A DNA stretch of 64,000 nucleotides from Symsagittifera roscoffensis (lineage: Eukaryota; Xenacoelomorpha; Acoela; Convolutidae): positions 26,481,547 to 26,545,546 of the forward strand of contig NC_087067.1 of the NCBI RefSeq assembly GCF_963678635.1. The letters are read 5' to 3'. A program made the position numbers and the translations under genes. Numbering within the stretch: the first letter of the stretch is position 1; the number at the start of each line of letters is the position of its first letter. The notes beneath the pieces are model-generated. The model did no database searches. It saw only the letters and a list, made by a program, of their open reading frames with translations, and was not told the DNA's origin. Positions 36,150-46,153 of the stretch are shown piece after piece.

Positions 36150-36526
36150 CAGGGGGGAGGGGGGATTGGACGTCTCATTTCAGGGATTCGGTTCCCTTTG
36201 CGGACCTCAAAGGGTCCCTTTGCTAATAATTTAAGACATCTTTTTTTCTAAAGGCAACTTTGGCGCCTAATTTTGAGGGGGAGGAGCGCGCCAAAAACGC
36301 GATAGTAAAAGTTTTTCGGAAAATGATTAAAAACGTCTTTTTTGGCCAGTTCTTTCAGAAATTTGCCTGAAGTTAAAAAAAAATTTGGTCATTTTATGTT
36401 CTTCATGGTGATTTGAGAGAAACTCAGAAAATTAGTTTGGTCACTTAAAAACAGTCAACAAAATTCTCATTTTTTTAATAGAAAATAATCCCTCCCCTTC
36501 TCGAGCAAAACCTAGATCCGCCCCTG
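36150..36526. mobile_element. hAT-like MITE copy
   Basis: Begins CAGGGGGGAGGGGGG and ends CTAGATCCGCCCCTG. The core has GGCGCCTAATTTTGAGG and GAGCGCGCCAAAAACGCGA, as in the 13619 copy. Flanking 8-mers (gacagttg / gatagata) match at five positions. Confidence 0.7.
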
Positions 36527-37112
36527 GATAGATACAAGACTGCAACAGAAATTGAACTAATTCGAGTTTCAAATCACTAAACGACTTCTATTAAAATATT
36601 TATATGACTAAATTCAATATCAAACATTAAATTCAAACAGCTCTAGATAAAGGTACAAAATCAATATTTTCTAAGCATTAAAACGTTTCGACCAAGTTAA
36701 CCCCCATCACCCTTCCAAAGCCGTTAAGGGGGATGTGAACTTGGTTCTGAATTTGAATTTTCATCCAATCAGAATAAAGCATTTTACAAGCAGCGCTCAC
36801 CAAATCTGCTCCAAATCAAATATTGAGGATTGGAAGATCTTAAATTGGTCTAGTTAGGGGGGTAACTTGATCCGTTTACATTGAAGAGAGACTTTTTCCG
36901 AGTGAACGCTGGGTGAAGGATCTCAACTTGGTCTATCGGGGGAGGGGTATGCGTGGGTTCTTTTAACTTGGGTTCTTTTTCACTCCCCCCCCCCCTCCCA
37001 TCTTTCAATTTCAGTTTTGAAAAACTATTTTAAAGTTGTCATAATGCAATTAAGTTTGGCATTGTTTACAAGTGAACTGTTATGAATATATTTGGCCTGC
37101 ATTACCTACAAT
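36527..37112. other. Non-coding DNA with G/C-rich words
   Basis: Words such as AACTTGGTC, TTAAGGGGGA and CCCCCCCCCTCCC are scattered and partly recur at 38340. No gene is supported. Confidence 0.3.
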
Positions 37113-37425
37113 CATAGCGGATCTAAGATTTTCTCAGACGGATTTTCAAAATTCCTTTTTTTTTGATTTTCCGAGCACTCCCAGAACACTATAAAGACCT
37201 TAATTTTACCAATTAGGGCCAACCCTTTTGGAAAATTTTCATCAAAAAATTGCTTTTTTTTTGTACGCGCTTCCTTTCAAAATTAGTATATGTTGGTGTC
37301 AGAGACGCTTTTAGAAAAAATTTGGGGTATGTCACCATAAATGGACATCTCAAGATAGTAATAGTACAAAGGGAGGACTATTTGGGTCGTCACTGCATCG
37401 AATCTCCCCCCAAAAACCGCCCCTG
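37113..37425. mobile_element. hAT-like MITE copy, inverted core
   Basis: The left end has AGCGGATCTAAGATTTTCTC and the right end CCGCCCCTG. The core is in the orientation of the 16672 copy (AAAAAATTGC, TACGCGCTTCC, CAAAATTAGTATA). The 102-codon frame at 37250-37558 is read through this MITE and is not a gene. Confidence 0.65.
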
Positions 37426-37882
37426 CGTAGATCTTTTCAACCCAAAAATACCACTAAAAAACCAAGGTTCTTTCTATCAAATTCTAATTGGGAGTATTCC
37501 TGAAATAGTTCACATCAAATCGCTGTTTGGTGATCTTAATTATCTCGACTCAATTTAAAGTCAGAAAAAGAAAACAGAAAAATCTTTTTGGGTCAATTTC
37601 ACTCAGAGCTAAATTTCAAAAGATTGATCACAGGTGAATCAAAGAAACATTCGCTCTTTCACTATCAAAAAAGAACCAATTTAAAAAATTGAGCTTATCG
37701 TTTTTGTTTGATATTCAAAAACGAAAAAAGAAACCATATTACGAAATTAAAGTAGCCAACCCAAAGATAGAATTTTAAGACTGCAAATTGGGTAAATTGA
37801 AATGAATGTTAAATATTACCAAAGCGAGCCCTTTGGTTGGTAAGGTGATCAAATCTCTGAGAAAAGAGAAAAGAGCATACGC

Positions 37883-37916
37883 TCCCCCCCCCCCCCCCCC
37901 AATAATTCCGCCCCTG
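37883..37916. repeat. Poly-C run ending in a hAT-like TIR
   Basis: About 17 C at 37884-37900, then TAATTCCGCCCCTG-like sequence ending at 37916. Looks like the tail of a truncated MITE of the same family. A minus 71-codon frame crosses it. Confidence 0.5.
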
Positions 37917-38168
37917 CTTATAATGTAATATCACGCTTTTAGCTATCACTCGTACAAAAAAAAAATTAAAAAATTTGAAAGATGTTTGGTATGGGGAGTG
38001 GAAAAGAGCCTTAACTTGATTCAAATGTTTAGAAACTCAGTCACAAAACTCAACTTCTATTATTGGAATTAAAACACGTCAAAGAAATAAGCAAAGCAAA
38101 GGTTCTCTTCTCAAATGTTAAACGCATTAATCAAAGTGCTTTTTCTTTCCAGCAGATAATTGACCTTG

Positions 38169-38275
38169 GCCCTAAAATTCAATCAATTAACCATTTTTTG
38201 CCCTAAAATTCAGCCAATTAATTATTTTTGCCCTTAAATTTAGTCAAGTAATCATTTTTTTGCTCTAATTTTTAC
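38169..38275. repeat. Minisatellite, ~31-bp unit, about 3.5 copies
   Basis: GCCCTAAAATTCA-like unit starts lie at 38169, 38200, 38230 and 38262, each followed by CAATTAA/CAAGTAA and a T run. Later units show C to T drift (GCCCTTAAATTTA, GCTCTAATTT). Confidence 0.85.
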
Positions 38276-38747
38276 AGGCAGCCTTAAGAAAGTTTATTCC
38301 AAAATAACAATTGAGGAAGAAGATTTTAATTTGGTTTCGTTAAGGGGGAGGATATTAACTTGATCCTAAGGACAAGTTTGTATTACTTTTTGTTAGTGAA
38401 AACGTTCAAATTTAAATCATTTTTGATTTGAAATGAAATAACGAAACATGGCTCTTCAATTTGAACTATCTAAGACATCGATTGCGGCCAGGAAGCAGAC
38501 CATCTCTACTCCTCGTCAGATATCAAGGTTAAAAAATACACCAAGTGCGACCTTGACCTTCAAACTTGTAATTCAGTATTTGGCTCAAAAACTCATACCA
38601 TAATTATTCAAATGATAATTTTGAAAACTTTGTTAAAATCAAAGTTACTTCTATTTTTTGCGAAGATTATTTACCTCATTTTTCACCCCATTTTTTATTA
38701 ATTAGAATTGAGACTATTGTGCATATGCACTCCCGTATATTGTATTT

Positions 38748-39008
38748 TTAGAGTTGTGTCGTTTCACGAAAAAATGGATGTACCGAGCTACCGGGTTCAG
38801 CTTCTATGAAATCGGCGGGTTCTCTGTTAGCTGTGATGATTTCAGCGTCATCGCGATTGCTCTCAGTATTAAGAGCGGCTCCGTAATGCTTTATAATTAG
38901 TTTGCGCATTTGAATCTGTTGTTCAATCGAGGAATTATTTCGATCTCCCGGCAATTGATTAATTCGGTTCCTCACAACATCATATCTTGTTTCTTCTGGT
39001 TTGTACAT
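38748..39008 (-). CDS. C-terminal exon or tail of the 7TM-like gene
   Basis: 86 codons, hydrophilic and acidic, ending in a TAG/TAA-type stop at 38748. It starts inside the last codons of the receptor-like exon in another frame (overlap 38972-39008). Composition looks genuinely coding (QLPGDRNNSS, IQMRKLIIKHYG). Either a small frameshift or a splice within 38980-39040 would join it as a cytoplasmic tail. No independent function is recognised. Confidence 0.4.
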   Translation of the reverse strand: MYKPEETRYDVVRNRINQLPGDRNNSSIEQQIQMRKLIIKHYGAALNTESNRDDAEIITANREPADFIEAEPGSSVHPFFRETTQL

Positions 39009-39407
39009 TTGCTTTCATCTTGTTTGGCCGTTGTCTTATTTTGACGTGATGATTGGGCCTCGCCTTCTGTAACACAATTGGAGAGCTTGAGTTTCTTGGC
39101 AATTTTTGCTCTAAATTGGGGATTCCGAAAGCATAGCAGCACAAAGGAGATAGTCATGTTTAAAGTGCCGCACGTGATTGCAAAATTAGATATCAAACGA
39201 ATCACTAGATCTCTTTCATCGTCAACATAAGCATAGAATATTATGCCGTTTTCTACTAATCTGACCACGACAACGAGAACCGAAACAGTGGCTGAAAGTA
39301 TGAAGTAGCAAAGACTGCTGATTACACATCCGTTTGCAATCAGTCTTTCGGAATATTCATCTTCTGGTGTCATTTGTTCTGCTTCGCGCATGATTGCTAC
39401 GATTTTC
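38972..39407 (-). CDS. 7TM-receptor-like C-terminal exon
   Basis: Coding sequence probably begins at 39407 just after a good splice acceptor (pyrimidine tract plus TTTAG, 39408-39425). The frame upstream of it is intron-like. Two hydrophobic segments are clear: one around LCYFILSATVSVLVVVVRLV and one around FAITCGTLNMTISFVLLCF, the latter followed by RNPQFRAKIAKKLK. A last membrane helix followed by an FR..i basic stretch is typical of family-A-like receptors, including invertebrate chemoreceptors. The DRY-bearing part is not in view. Upstream exon sequence may lie at 39607-39700. The retrotransposon at 39730 sits just upstream of this gene, possibly in an intron or promoter. Confidence 0.45.
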
Positions 39408-39606
39408 CTAAACATTACACAGAAAAAAAAATAATTTAAGATTGCTAAAATTAAGCTTAGCTTGAAAAAACAGAACAATTGGTTATTCTCTAAAATTTTT
39501 AACAAAAAAAATTGTCTTAAAAAACATAACGAAGAAAAGTTTTTTGGAAAAAAAAGTTGTAAGAGAAGAAATATCAAATTTTTCCGTCAAAAAAATTTAA
39601 AATTTA

Positions 39607-39700
39607 CACATAAACTGAATTAAGGCTCTCGCTTGCCGCAGATTTCGAAACATGAAATTTTCTTGGCAGAATTTAACATAAGCCCCATGAGCTAAACTAA
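39607..39700 (-). CDS. Possible upstream exon of the 7TM-like gene
   Basis: Open frame with a basic stretch (FRNLRQARALIQ) between a T-rich stretch ending TTTTTTAG near 39690 and a possible donor (AT|GTGTAAAT) near 39608. Spliced to 39407 it would leave an intron of about 200 bp. Frame and splice sites are guesses. Confidence 0.2.
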
Positions 39701-39729
39701 AAAAGTTCAGCTCTAATTTTTTGTAGTTA

Positions 39730-40139
39730 TGAGTTATAACCGATGTGGTTAACTCATAGAGTAATTTCGGATAGGGTACACCGTCTGCTCGTCACGCTAT
39801 CTTATTTTCGGCCGGATAGATTCGTGCAACTTCTTAGTCTAATACCGATCCTAATCTTACTCTTATACTATCTAGTCTCAGGTTGTTTAACTAGTCTCTG
39901 CTAGGCTCAATAGATCTAGGGTATACTGGTTTATTGCGGCTGCTGAAGTTCTCTTGGAGAGGCAACTAATTTCTAAGTTAAATTCAAATCTCTCTGGTGC
40001 TGAAATTACAAGTAGTTTCAGCACTTACAAATAAGTGGTTTGTTAGTTAGATGGATCATGATTGGTTAATATTAAATACTTTACAGTGGTAAAATATCTA
40101 ATTTATCCAATCATAAAATGTAGTTTAGATCAGGTTCCA
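39730..40139 (-). repeat. 3' LTR of the giant element
   Basis: Matches 58074-58483 at 409 of 410 positions by eye. The one difference (G for A on the plus strand, near 40015) falls in the second arm of the central palindrome (39997-40024). The tract just upstream on the minus strand (reverse complement of 40140-40150) is only weakly purine-rich, GGATGGG. Confidence 0.95.
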
Positions 40140-41730
40140 CCCATCCGGGTTTTACAGAGTTTTTTAGAATAGTTTTTCTGCAATTCAAAGGATGGATGAT
40201 GGACGTTGGTATTTGGCGAACATCATATTTCTTCTGGGTTCTCCTATTAGAGAAGTTCCAGGATCAATCGTTGTGTCTTCTTATGACAACGACTGGGTTT
40301 TCTCAACAAACTCAAATCTGGTTTCAGTATGGTTTGCTATGACAGGTTTTTCTGTTTCATGTAGAGAACTTCTTTTGTGTTCAACCTAGTCTGGGAATGG
40401 CGTGGAGATTGTGCGTGGAGGGGATGCCTGGTTACTCGGATCTGTACGTATACTTGAACATGGAGGTGGTCATTGGTCTAGTTCAATGAAGTCCTTTTCT
40501 GCGAAGTCAAGTCGTACTCTAAATCCTTTGAGTTGTGATTTTGGACGGCATATTGATTGTGGTTGGCCATTCTTTTTCGAGTGTAGTGAGGTCAATTTGT
40601 CTTTGGATGTTCGTCTTTGGTGTTGTATGCTGATCTATATACTGCAAGGTATAATTTACATTTTATAAAATTTTTATTAGTTCGGTGTTTTAATTATGAT
40701 TTTGGTTAGTTGTTTTCACAAAAGCTTTTTGTTTTAGTTCGGTTATTTTGAAGATTTACTCACCCTTGAGTACCTCTTATTAAAAATAGAAGTGTGGTCA
40801 CAAAGCGCGGATGTAGCGCGGTGGGTTAGGCCGGCTATAGAGCATGCTCAGGACGTCCTCTCTGGTGGGTTAGGCCAGGAGTGGGAGTATGATTTCGTGC
40901 GGTTTCTGTGAGAGGTCCTGTTATGTGATAACGTTTTATGTTGGGTTTATTGTGGTTTTTCTTATGTTTCGTTGGTTGTGTCCTTTTTTCAAAAATCAAA
41001 TTGTTTTTGGTATGGGTTTGTCTTTCGACTTTTTTGTGTTTTATTATTTCTTTCTTAGACTTTATAATAGTCTTCAAAAGAATAAATTATCCAGTTTTAA
41101 ACTGGGTTAATCCGGTTTGGGTACCGTTGGTTTCCTTTTCTTAGTCATGCTATTATTCTATGATTTGTGGTGTTTAGTAAGCTGCATTGGATAGTTTTGC
41201 TTAGTATATAATTCCTTTCCAACCGGGTTAAAGGAAAGTTTGAAACGTGTTATCGTGTGTTAGAGTTGTTGAGTGTGAAAGCTTGAAACTGAAATTCATT
41301 ATTTAAACAATTCTTCGTGGGCGAGCTGTGCGAGTTTGGATAGAGTTCTTGTGCGAGTAAATGAAAATATCAAAAGGTTAGTACTGCATTTTCTTCTTAT
41401 CAATTTACTACATAGAATTTCAATTTTTCTGCTAGTTTTTTGGGAAAAATTAAGTTACAAATTTTCATCATTATTAGAATTACTGCTTTTGGGGGAATAA
41501 TTTATAAATTAATTTACTACATTGGTATGAATTTTATTGAATTTATCTAGTGCAAAATATTAATAGAGTTTAGAAGAATTTGAAAAAGTTTTCTATTTTT
41601 TATTTTTCTTTTGTGTTTTTTGCAGATGATCGTGGGGTGAAGACTAAAAATCTAAATAAGACATGGATAAGAATGGTTAGTATTTATTTCAAATTAATTA
41701 GTGAAGAATATAATAAATTATACTTACCTG
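40140..41730 (-). other. 3' untranslated region of the giant element
   Basis: 1.6 kb without a supported gene. Two short plus-strand frames (40192-40389, 40402-40668) and broken minus-strand ones overlap between 40190 and 40670. At 40812-40885 the plus strand reads TAGCGCGGTGGGTTAGGCCGG and then a second GGTGGGTTAGGCCAGG 45 bp on, resembling the tRNA-derived A box of SINEs; no B box follows. Confidence 0.4.
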
Positions 41731-43410
41731 TTAGTCGTCGGGGAGAAAACCGTGGGGGAAGATGTCGTGTATTATGTCGGAATTTGTTAGTAATTTTGCT
41801 AGTATGCGAATGATGTTTTTAGTTTGAAGCAGTGGCCAAAGCAATTGAAGTGCTTTAATAGTTTTTAGTTCTTCAGTGCCAACTGCAAACTCATAAGGTG
41901 TGTTTTGGATGAGATTATATAATTTGTGATTGTATTTAGTGTTGTGAATGAATTCTAATATCGGGATTTCTATAGGTTGGATAAATTCATGTGGGATAAG
42001 GAAGGGTCTGGATTCTTCTGCGTTGAAGGTCTTCGTGATGGGACAAAAAATATACATTTGGGTTATGGGATCATAATTGCGAAGAATACCGTGAAGGTTA
42101 GTATCTTTGATGCAATATGTGAAGTTAAGAAAAAATGGTGATGTGTATTTAGAGTTAATAAATTGAAAACGGTGGTGTGGTTGTCTTGTTGGAGTGTGTA
42201 GATCAAAATGATTTTGTATGAAGCGATAATATGTATATATGTGGGTTTGTTTAGTGCGTAACATAATGTCGTTTGAGCAGTGCAAATCGCGTTCTTGTGG
42301 TGCAAGGAAATTGAAGGTTAGTGAAAATAATTGAAATTTTTCTTTAAAACTTTCGTAAGCTTGCATGTCAGTTAGTGCTTCAGAAATGACGTGGTCGAAT
42401 TTGCGATCAAATATATTGAGTGTAAATACATATGGTGTTTTTATGAAGAATTTTTCTGTGATTTGTGGGTTAGCGAAACTATCATCATCTAAAAATTGGT
42501 CTTGGTTAGCTCGGATGATGTTGTGATCGTAATATTCTAGCGTATATTCGTTTGCTCGGGGTGCAGTGTATGTTTTTAGTGACTTTTTATATCCTATATA
42601 AGTAAATTGTCTATGTGTTAGTGGTGTGGTGAGTCGATATAGCATATCTTGATTTCTTTCTATATCGATGTGAGTATTAGATAAAGGTAGGCAAAGGGGG
42701 TTAGTAAAATGATAATATGATGTCCAATGAAGTGTCGGCATTAAAACTTGTTCATCTACAAAACTACGTGTGTCGTTAGTGTTGTTAGGGGTGTTCAAAG
42801 TATACTGTGGAAATGAAGGTAAGGTGATTGCTAAAAATTCTTTCGTGTTAGTGTGATTTGGATGATTAATATATTCACGGGCTGTTCCTGGTTTTGTTGG
42901 AAATGGATTGTTTGGGAATTTTCTTTTGAAAGTGCGATAAGCTCTATTAGTGCTATTTGATGATTCGGTGGATGTGGATGATGGTGCTAATGATGCGGTA
43001 TAAGCTGAAGAGGGTGTAGGGGTAGGTGGGTTTGATGATTCAATTGTGGATGAAATCTGATTTATAGTGGGGTTGTCAAGGTGGAAGGGTTGTTGTTGTA
43101 GGGTGATAAAATTATCTAGTTCTTGGGAGATTTGGGGAGTGTCTGGAGAATTGGATGATCGGTCTGAATGAAATGAAGAGTAGGTTGGGGTGACTTGTGA
43201 AGCATAAGAGGGTGTAGAAATGGATGGGAGTGGGTTATTTGGTGGGATTGGTTGAAAAAGGGGTTTTGAAAAAACTGAGGAGTTGGTTTGAAAATTAGTG
43301 GATGGAGATGGTTCAGAGTCTGCAAATTCATCAGGGGTTTCAATATTTGGGTTAATGAGTTGTGAAATGGAGTATAAAACTGAGATATGTGAATTAGTGT
43401 CTGAATTCAT
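41731..43410 (-). CDS. 559-aa protein of unknown function after env
   Basis: ATG at 43410; the frame is open from 43545. The first ~190 residues are S/T/P/N-rich and disordered (TPTPSSAYTASLAPSSTSTE). The remaining ~370 are well-mixed with many Tyr/Phe/His and look globular (YTLEYYDHNIIRANQDQF, KFQLFSLTFNFLAPQERD, PFFLNFTYCIKDTNLHG). No signal peptide or membrane span. It is the longest unbroken accessory ORF in the element and ends 1.6 kb before the 3' LTR. No relative is recognised; it could be a tegument-like or regulatory protein, or an extension of the envelope tail. Confidence 0.65.
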   Translation of the reverse strand: MNSDTNSHISVLYSISQLINPNIETPDEFADSEPSPSTNFQTNSSVFSKPLFQPIPPNNPLPSISTPSYASQVTPTYSSFHSDRSSNSPDTPQISQELDNFITLQQQPFHLDNPTINQISSTIESSNPPTPTPSSAYTASLAPSSTSTESSNSTNRAYRTFKRKFPNNPFPTKPGTAREYINHPNHTNTKEFLAITLPSFPQYTLNTPNNTNDTRSFVDEQVLMPTLHWTSYYHFTNPLCLPLSNTHIDIERNQDMLYRLTTPLTHRQFTYIGYKKSLKTYTAPRANEYTLEYYDHNIIRANQDQFLDDDSFANPQITEKFFIKTPYVFTLNIFDRKFDHVISEALTDMQAYESFKEKFQLFSLTFNFLAPQERDLHCSNDIMLRTKQTHIYTYYRFIQNHFDLHTPTRQPHHRFQFINSKYTSPFFLNFTYCIKDTNLHGILRNYDPITQMYIFCPITKTFNAEESRPFLIPHEFIQPIEIPILEFIHNTKYNHKLYNLIQNTPYEFAVGTEELKTIKALQLLWPLLQTKNIIRILAKLLTNSDIIHDIFPHGFLPDD

Positions 43411-43535
43411 GCCTGATGTTACATTATTGGTTGGGAAATCGGGTGGCGGGAAAGCAAAAAGTGGAATTATTGTAATTGGAGTGTTGAGGTGTGTTGGATG
43501 GGAATTTGAGCGGTGTAGGGATCCAAGTTGTCGGC

Positions 43536-44423
43536 TTATCGTGGGCTAAAAAAATTATTATTTTGAGACTGAAAAGCGGTGGTATGGGGTTGTTCTATAA
43601 TTTGTTCATATGTATTTTCATCTAGTGAATGATGTGTCATTATATGTTGAATGGGACTTTGTGATATGATTGGTCTAAAATTTGGATTATGTGTTATTGC
43701 TAAATTTCGAAAATTTCGTGGGACTAGGGATAATGGATGGTTATGTGGTAGGGGTGGTAATTGTGGTGCTGTGGGCGTTATTTCTACATTGTTATGTTCT
43801 TCGTCATATGTGTTCTGTCTCGTTGCTATTTTTGTGTTGTATTCTTTTATTTGTGCGTCTAAAAGAATTTTGTTTATTGATGATGAAAAAATTCCAAAAA
43901 ATCCTGCAAATAGTATGCGTGCTACACTTGCTTGTCTATTTACTTGTGTGTGTATAGCGCATGTATTATAGATTCCTTTTAAAAGTGAAAAAAGAAATCC
44001 TATAAAGTTAAACATTGCGTATAAAATAGTTAATTTTTCTAAGATGTAATAGAGCCATCCTAGAAAATCAAGAATTTCATTTTTGAGTGTAACAAAGCTA
44101 AAAATACTTATAGGTGAGACATCTTGTGGTCGGTATTTTTCACCATTTAGATATATATAGTCTTTAATATCTTTAAAATATCCGCTATAGTCTTGTGAAT
44201 AAATATCTGCAAATCCTGCGGTTTCGGCAAGTTTGCGTAAGTTTTTGTCAATTGATTGTCTTTGTATAGTGTCCATTTGTGTTAATAATTCTTGGAATTG
44301 TTGTGTTCTAATGTGATGTTGGATATCGGATTTTGAATATATTCCAATTGACTGTAGGTCAATATTTGGGTTTCGAGCAATAGCTCTAATGCTTTCAGGT
44401 GAAAATTTTTTGAGTGATTGCAT
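43536..44423 (-). CDS. Envelope-like membrane-spanning part
   Basis: 295 codons. Residues 30-70 are helical and coiled-coil-prone (QFQELLTQMDTIQRQSIDKN). Residues about 118-154 are a long hydrophobic stretch (one or two spans) ending in LLKGIYNTCAI, with a Cys that might be acylated. A second hydrophobic patch is at 168-182, followed by a His/Pro-rich cytoplasmic-type tail. This matches the fusion/transmembrane subunit position of an Env. Its stop (43536-43538) overlaps a -1 frame open from 43545 that becomes the next ORF. Confidence 0.6.
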   Translation of the reverse strand: MQSLKKFSPESIRAIARNPNIDLQSIGIYSKSDIQHHIRTQQFQELLTQMDTIQRQSIDKNLRKLAETAGFADIYSQDYSGYFKDIKDYIYLNGEKYRPQDVSPISIFSFVTLKNEILDFLGWLYYILEKLTILYAMFNFIGFLFSLLKGIYNTCAIHTQVNRQASVARILFAGFFGIFSSSINKILLDAQIKEYNTKIATRQNTYDEEHNNVEITPTAPQLPPLPHNHPLSLVPRNFRNLAITHNPNFRPIISQSPIQHIMTHHSLDENTYEQIIEQPHTTAFQSQNNNFFSPR

Positions 44424-44447
44424 TAATGTGGGATATGGGGTAAGAAG

Positions 44448-44816
44448 CTAATATTTATTTTCATCAGGGTTCAGTTGTACTACATTGTGGCTATTTTCTG
44501 ATCCACATGGGACTGCGGTATCCCAGAAGTAGGTTCGTCTTGAAAGTGTGTCAACGAAATGTACTTTATTCTTATAAAAGATAGGGATTCTTTTATAGCA
44601 TCGTTTATCTTCAAAAACATATAGTGGTGATACTTTTTTGGTACAGGTATAGAACCATAAAATGTTTCCTTCATAGTCTAAAAAATTTGATCTATTTCCT
44701 GATAGTAAATATCCTGCGTAGGGTATTTTTAATACTGCTAGTGCAAGTGATTGTAGGATTTGTGTCCTTTCTAATTCGCATAGTTGGTGAAGTGTTTCTA
44801 ATTCAGAGAGTGACAT
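44448..44816 (-). CDS. Envelope-like middle part
   Basis: 122 codons, overlapping the end of the previous ORF by 19 bases in the -1 phase. Mixed polar/aromatic composition with Cys at 13, 57, 73 and 104. It ends at TAG 44448-44450. The same frame reopens at once and leads, after eight codons, to the ATG of the membrane part. This looks like one protein with one frame break and one stop rather than three genes. Whether the breaks are real is open. Confidence 0.55.
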   Translation of the reverse strand: MSLSELETLHQLCELERTQILQSLALAVLKIPYAGYLLSGNRSNFLDYEGNILWFYTCTKKVSPLYVFEDKRCYKRIPIFYKNKVHFVDTLSRRTYFWDTAVPCGSENSHNVVQLNPDENKY

Positions 44817-46153
44817 TTCTTGAAAATTCGGCTAATTGTGTAGTCTAATTTCATATCTAAGTGAATATCATAGTGGATATTACCGAAATATGTACTATTC
44901 ACTAGTGATAGTTCTTGTAAACGTGTGCTTCTAGTGTTGTGGGGCTTTAGATGTCCACCAGGTTGACCTTTACTTTTTTGAAAATCAACTGGTATATATG
45001 ATGTTCCTTCGTTTACAGGGTGACTTGTGGCGTATGGGTCGATTTTTACTTTTCCAGTGGTCATGTCGAATCCTTTTTCGTATACAACTAATATTTCGGA
45101 GTATTGTGTTTTGTAAAGTGGATTTCTGTATTTACATGCAAGTTCTGTTTCTTGATATATTTGAAAACGTGTCAATTTATTTTCTATATTGTGTATGTTT
45201 CTAAAATTAGAACTTTGTTTTCGTGATGGATTTACTTGTTCATATGGGATTGATTGTATAAAATATTTTTCGTGAAATTTTATCATTCGAACGTGTATTT
45301 TTGCTACTTGAAATGTTGTACATGTGTCTTCGGGGAACCAAACAATTGTTGCTTGTGTTCGTGTTGTAGGGTCACAATAGCCTTGGTCGTTTTTACAAGA
45401 AAATCTAATTCCTTGATAGATCATTGTGTTGTCAGATAAATCGCGTGTGAGTTGTATTTTTTCGAGTTGTATTTTCCAATGGAAAAACATGATTTCTTGA
45501 TATCCTTTATTTTTTGTGTCTGCTTTGCAGTTTGATGGGTTATTTATACCAATGTGTGGTATCCAGTGTTTATCGTGTATGTCATAAGTTAATATTCCGT
45601 GTGCGCCGTTGTATGGGTATTTTTTATCTAACTTTATATGTCCTTGATATCTTTCAAGTTCTGCTTGATGTACAGAATCTGCAAAAACTTGGAAATATAC
45701 TAATTTTCTATCTGTGTTTTTATTTCTTGTGATATTTAGTCTGAGTAACTCGTTTTTACAATCTTCGGGATTGAGATGCAATAGTCGTTCGATATTACTC
45801 TGGTAGAATGATTCGTGGTCAAGTCGGTTTTTATTTCCATTTGAGACTTGTGAACAATGTACTTTCTTTTCAGAAAATGTTGCTGTGAATTTATATCCTA
45901 TGACTGTTGTTGCTCGGGCTTTTGAATAAAGTGTCGCTATTACATTTGTAATTTCTATAGCTTGTGGTTCTGTTTCGCATTGTGATACTTGATTTATTGC
46001 ATACTTGTGTAGTGTTTTTTGTTCGTTTTCTTCACAATCGTAATGTGTTACTAATAAATCTTGGGGTCCTGTGCGGGGGGAAGGGTTTATGTTCTGATTG
46101 GAGATTACTAGAAAAAAGAGTTGGAGAAAAATTAATATTTTTAGAATATACAT
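44798..46153 (-). CDS. Envelope-like secreted glycoprotein, N-terminal part
   Basis: 451 codons from ATG 46153. A signal peptide spans residues 1-19 (hydrophobic ILKILIFLQLFFLVIS). A Cys-rich ectodomain follows with Cys at 40, 59, 100, 132, 209, 253, 260, 278 and beyond, and glycosylation sites such as NIT at 140. No membrane span occurs in this part, and it stops at TAG 44798. The next frame (-1) begins within the last codons at ATG 44816. Position after pol, signal peptide and Cys pattern make it an Env surface region. The fusion-protein class could not be assigned. Confidence 0.7.
   Translation of the reverse strand: MYILKILIFLQLFFLVISNQNINPSPRTGPQDLLVTHYDCEENEQKTLHKYAINQVSQCETEPQAIEITNVIATLYSKARATTVIGYKFTATFSEKKVHCSQVSNGNKNRLDHESFYQSNIERLLHLNPEDCKNELLRLNITRNKNTDRKLVYFQVFADSVHQAELERYQGHIKLDKKYPYNGAHGILTYDIHDKHWIPHIGINNPSNCKADTKNKGYQEIMFFHWKIQLEKIQLTRDLSDNTMIYQGIRFSCKNDQGYCDPTTRTQATIVWFPEDTCTTFQVAKIHVRMIKFHEKYFIQSIPYEQVNPSRKQSSNFRNIHNIENKLTRFQIYQETELACKYRNPLYKTQYSEILVVYEKGFDMTTGKVKIDPYATSHPVNEGTSYIPVDFQKSKGQPGGHLKPHNTRSTRLQELSLVNSTYFGNIHYDIHLDMKLDYTISRIFKKCHSLN

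Noticed and set aside
37250-37558. 102-codon plus-strand frame
   Set aside because: Mostly lies inside a hAT-like MITE whose other copies do not keep the frame.
40192-40668. Two plus-strand frames next to the 3' LTR as a host gene
   Set aside because: Minus-strand frames are equally open there, no motif is present, and the region is inside the element's 3' untranslated part.
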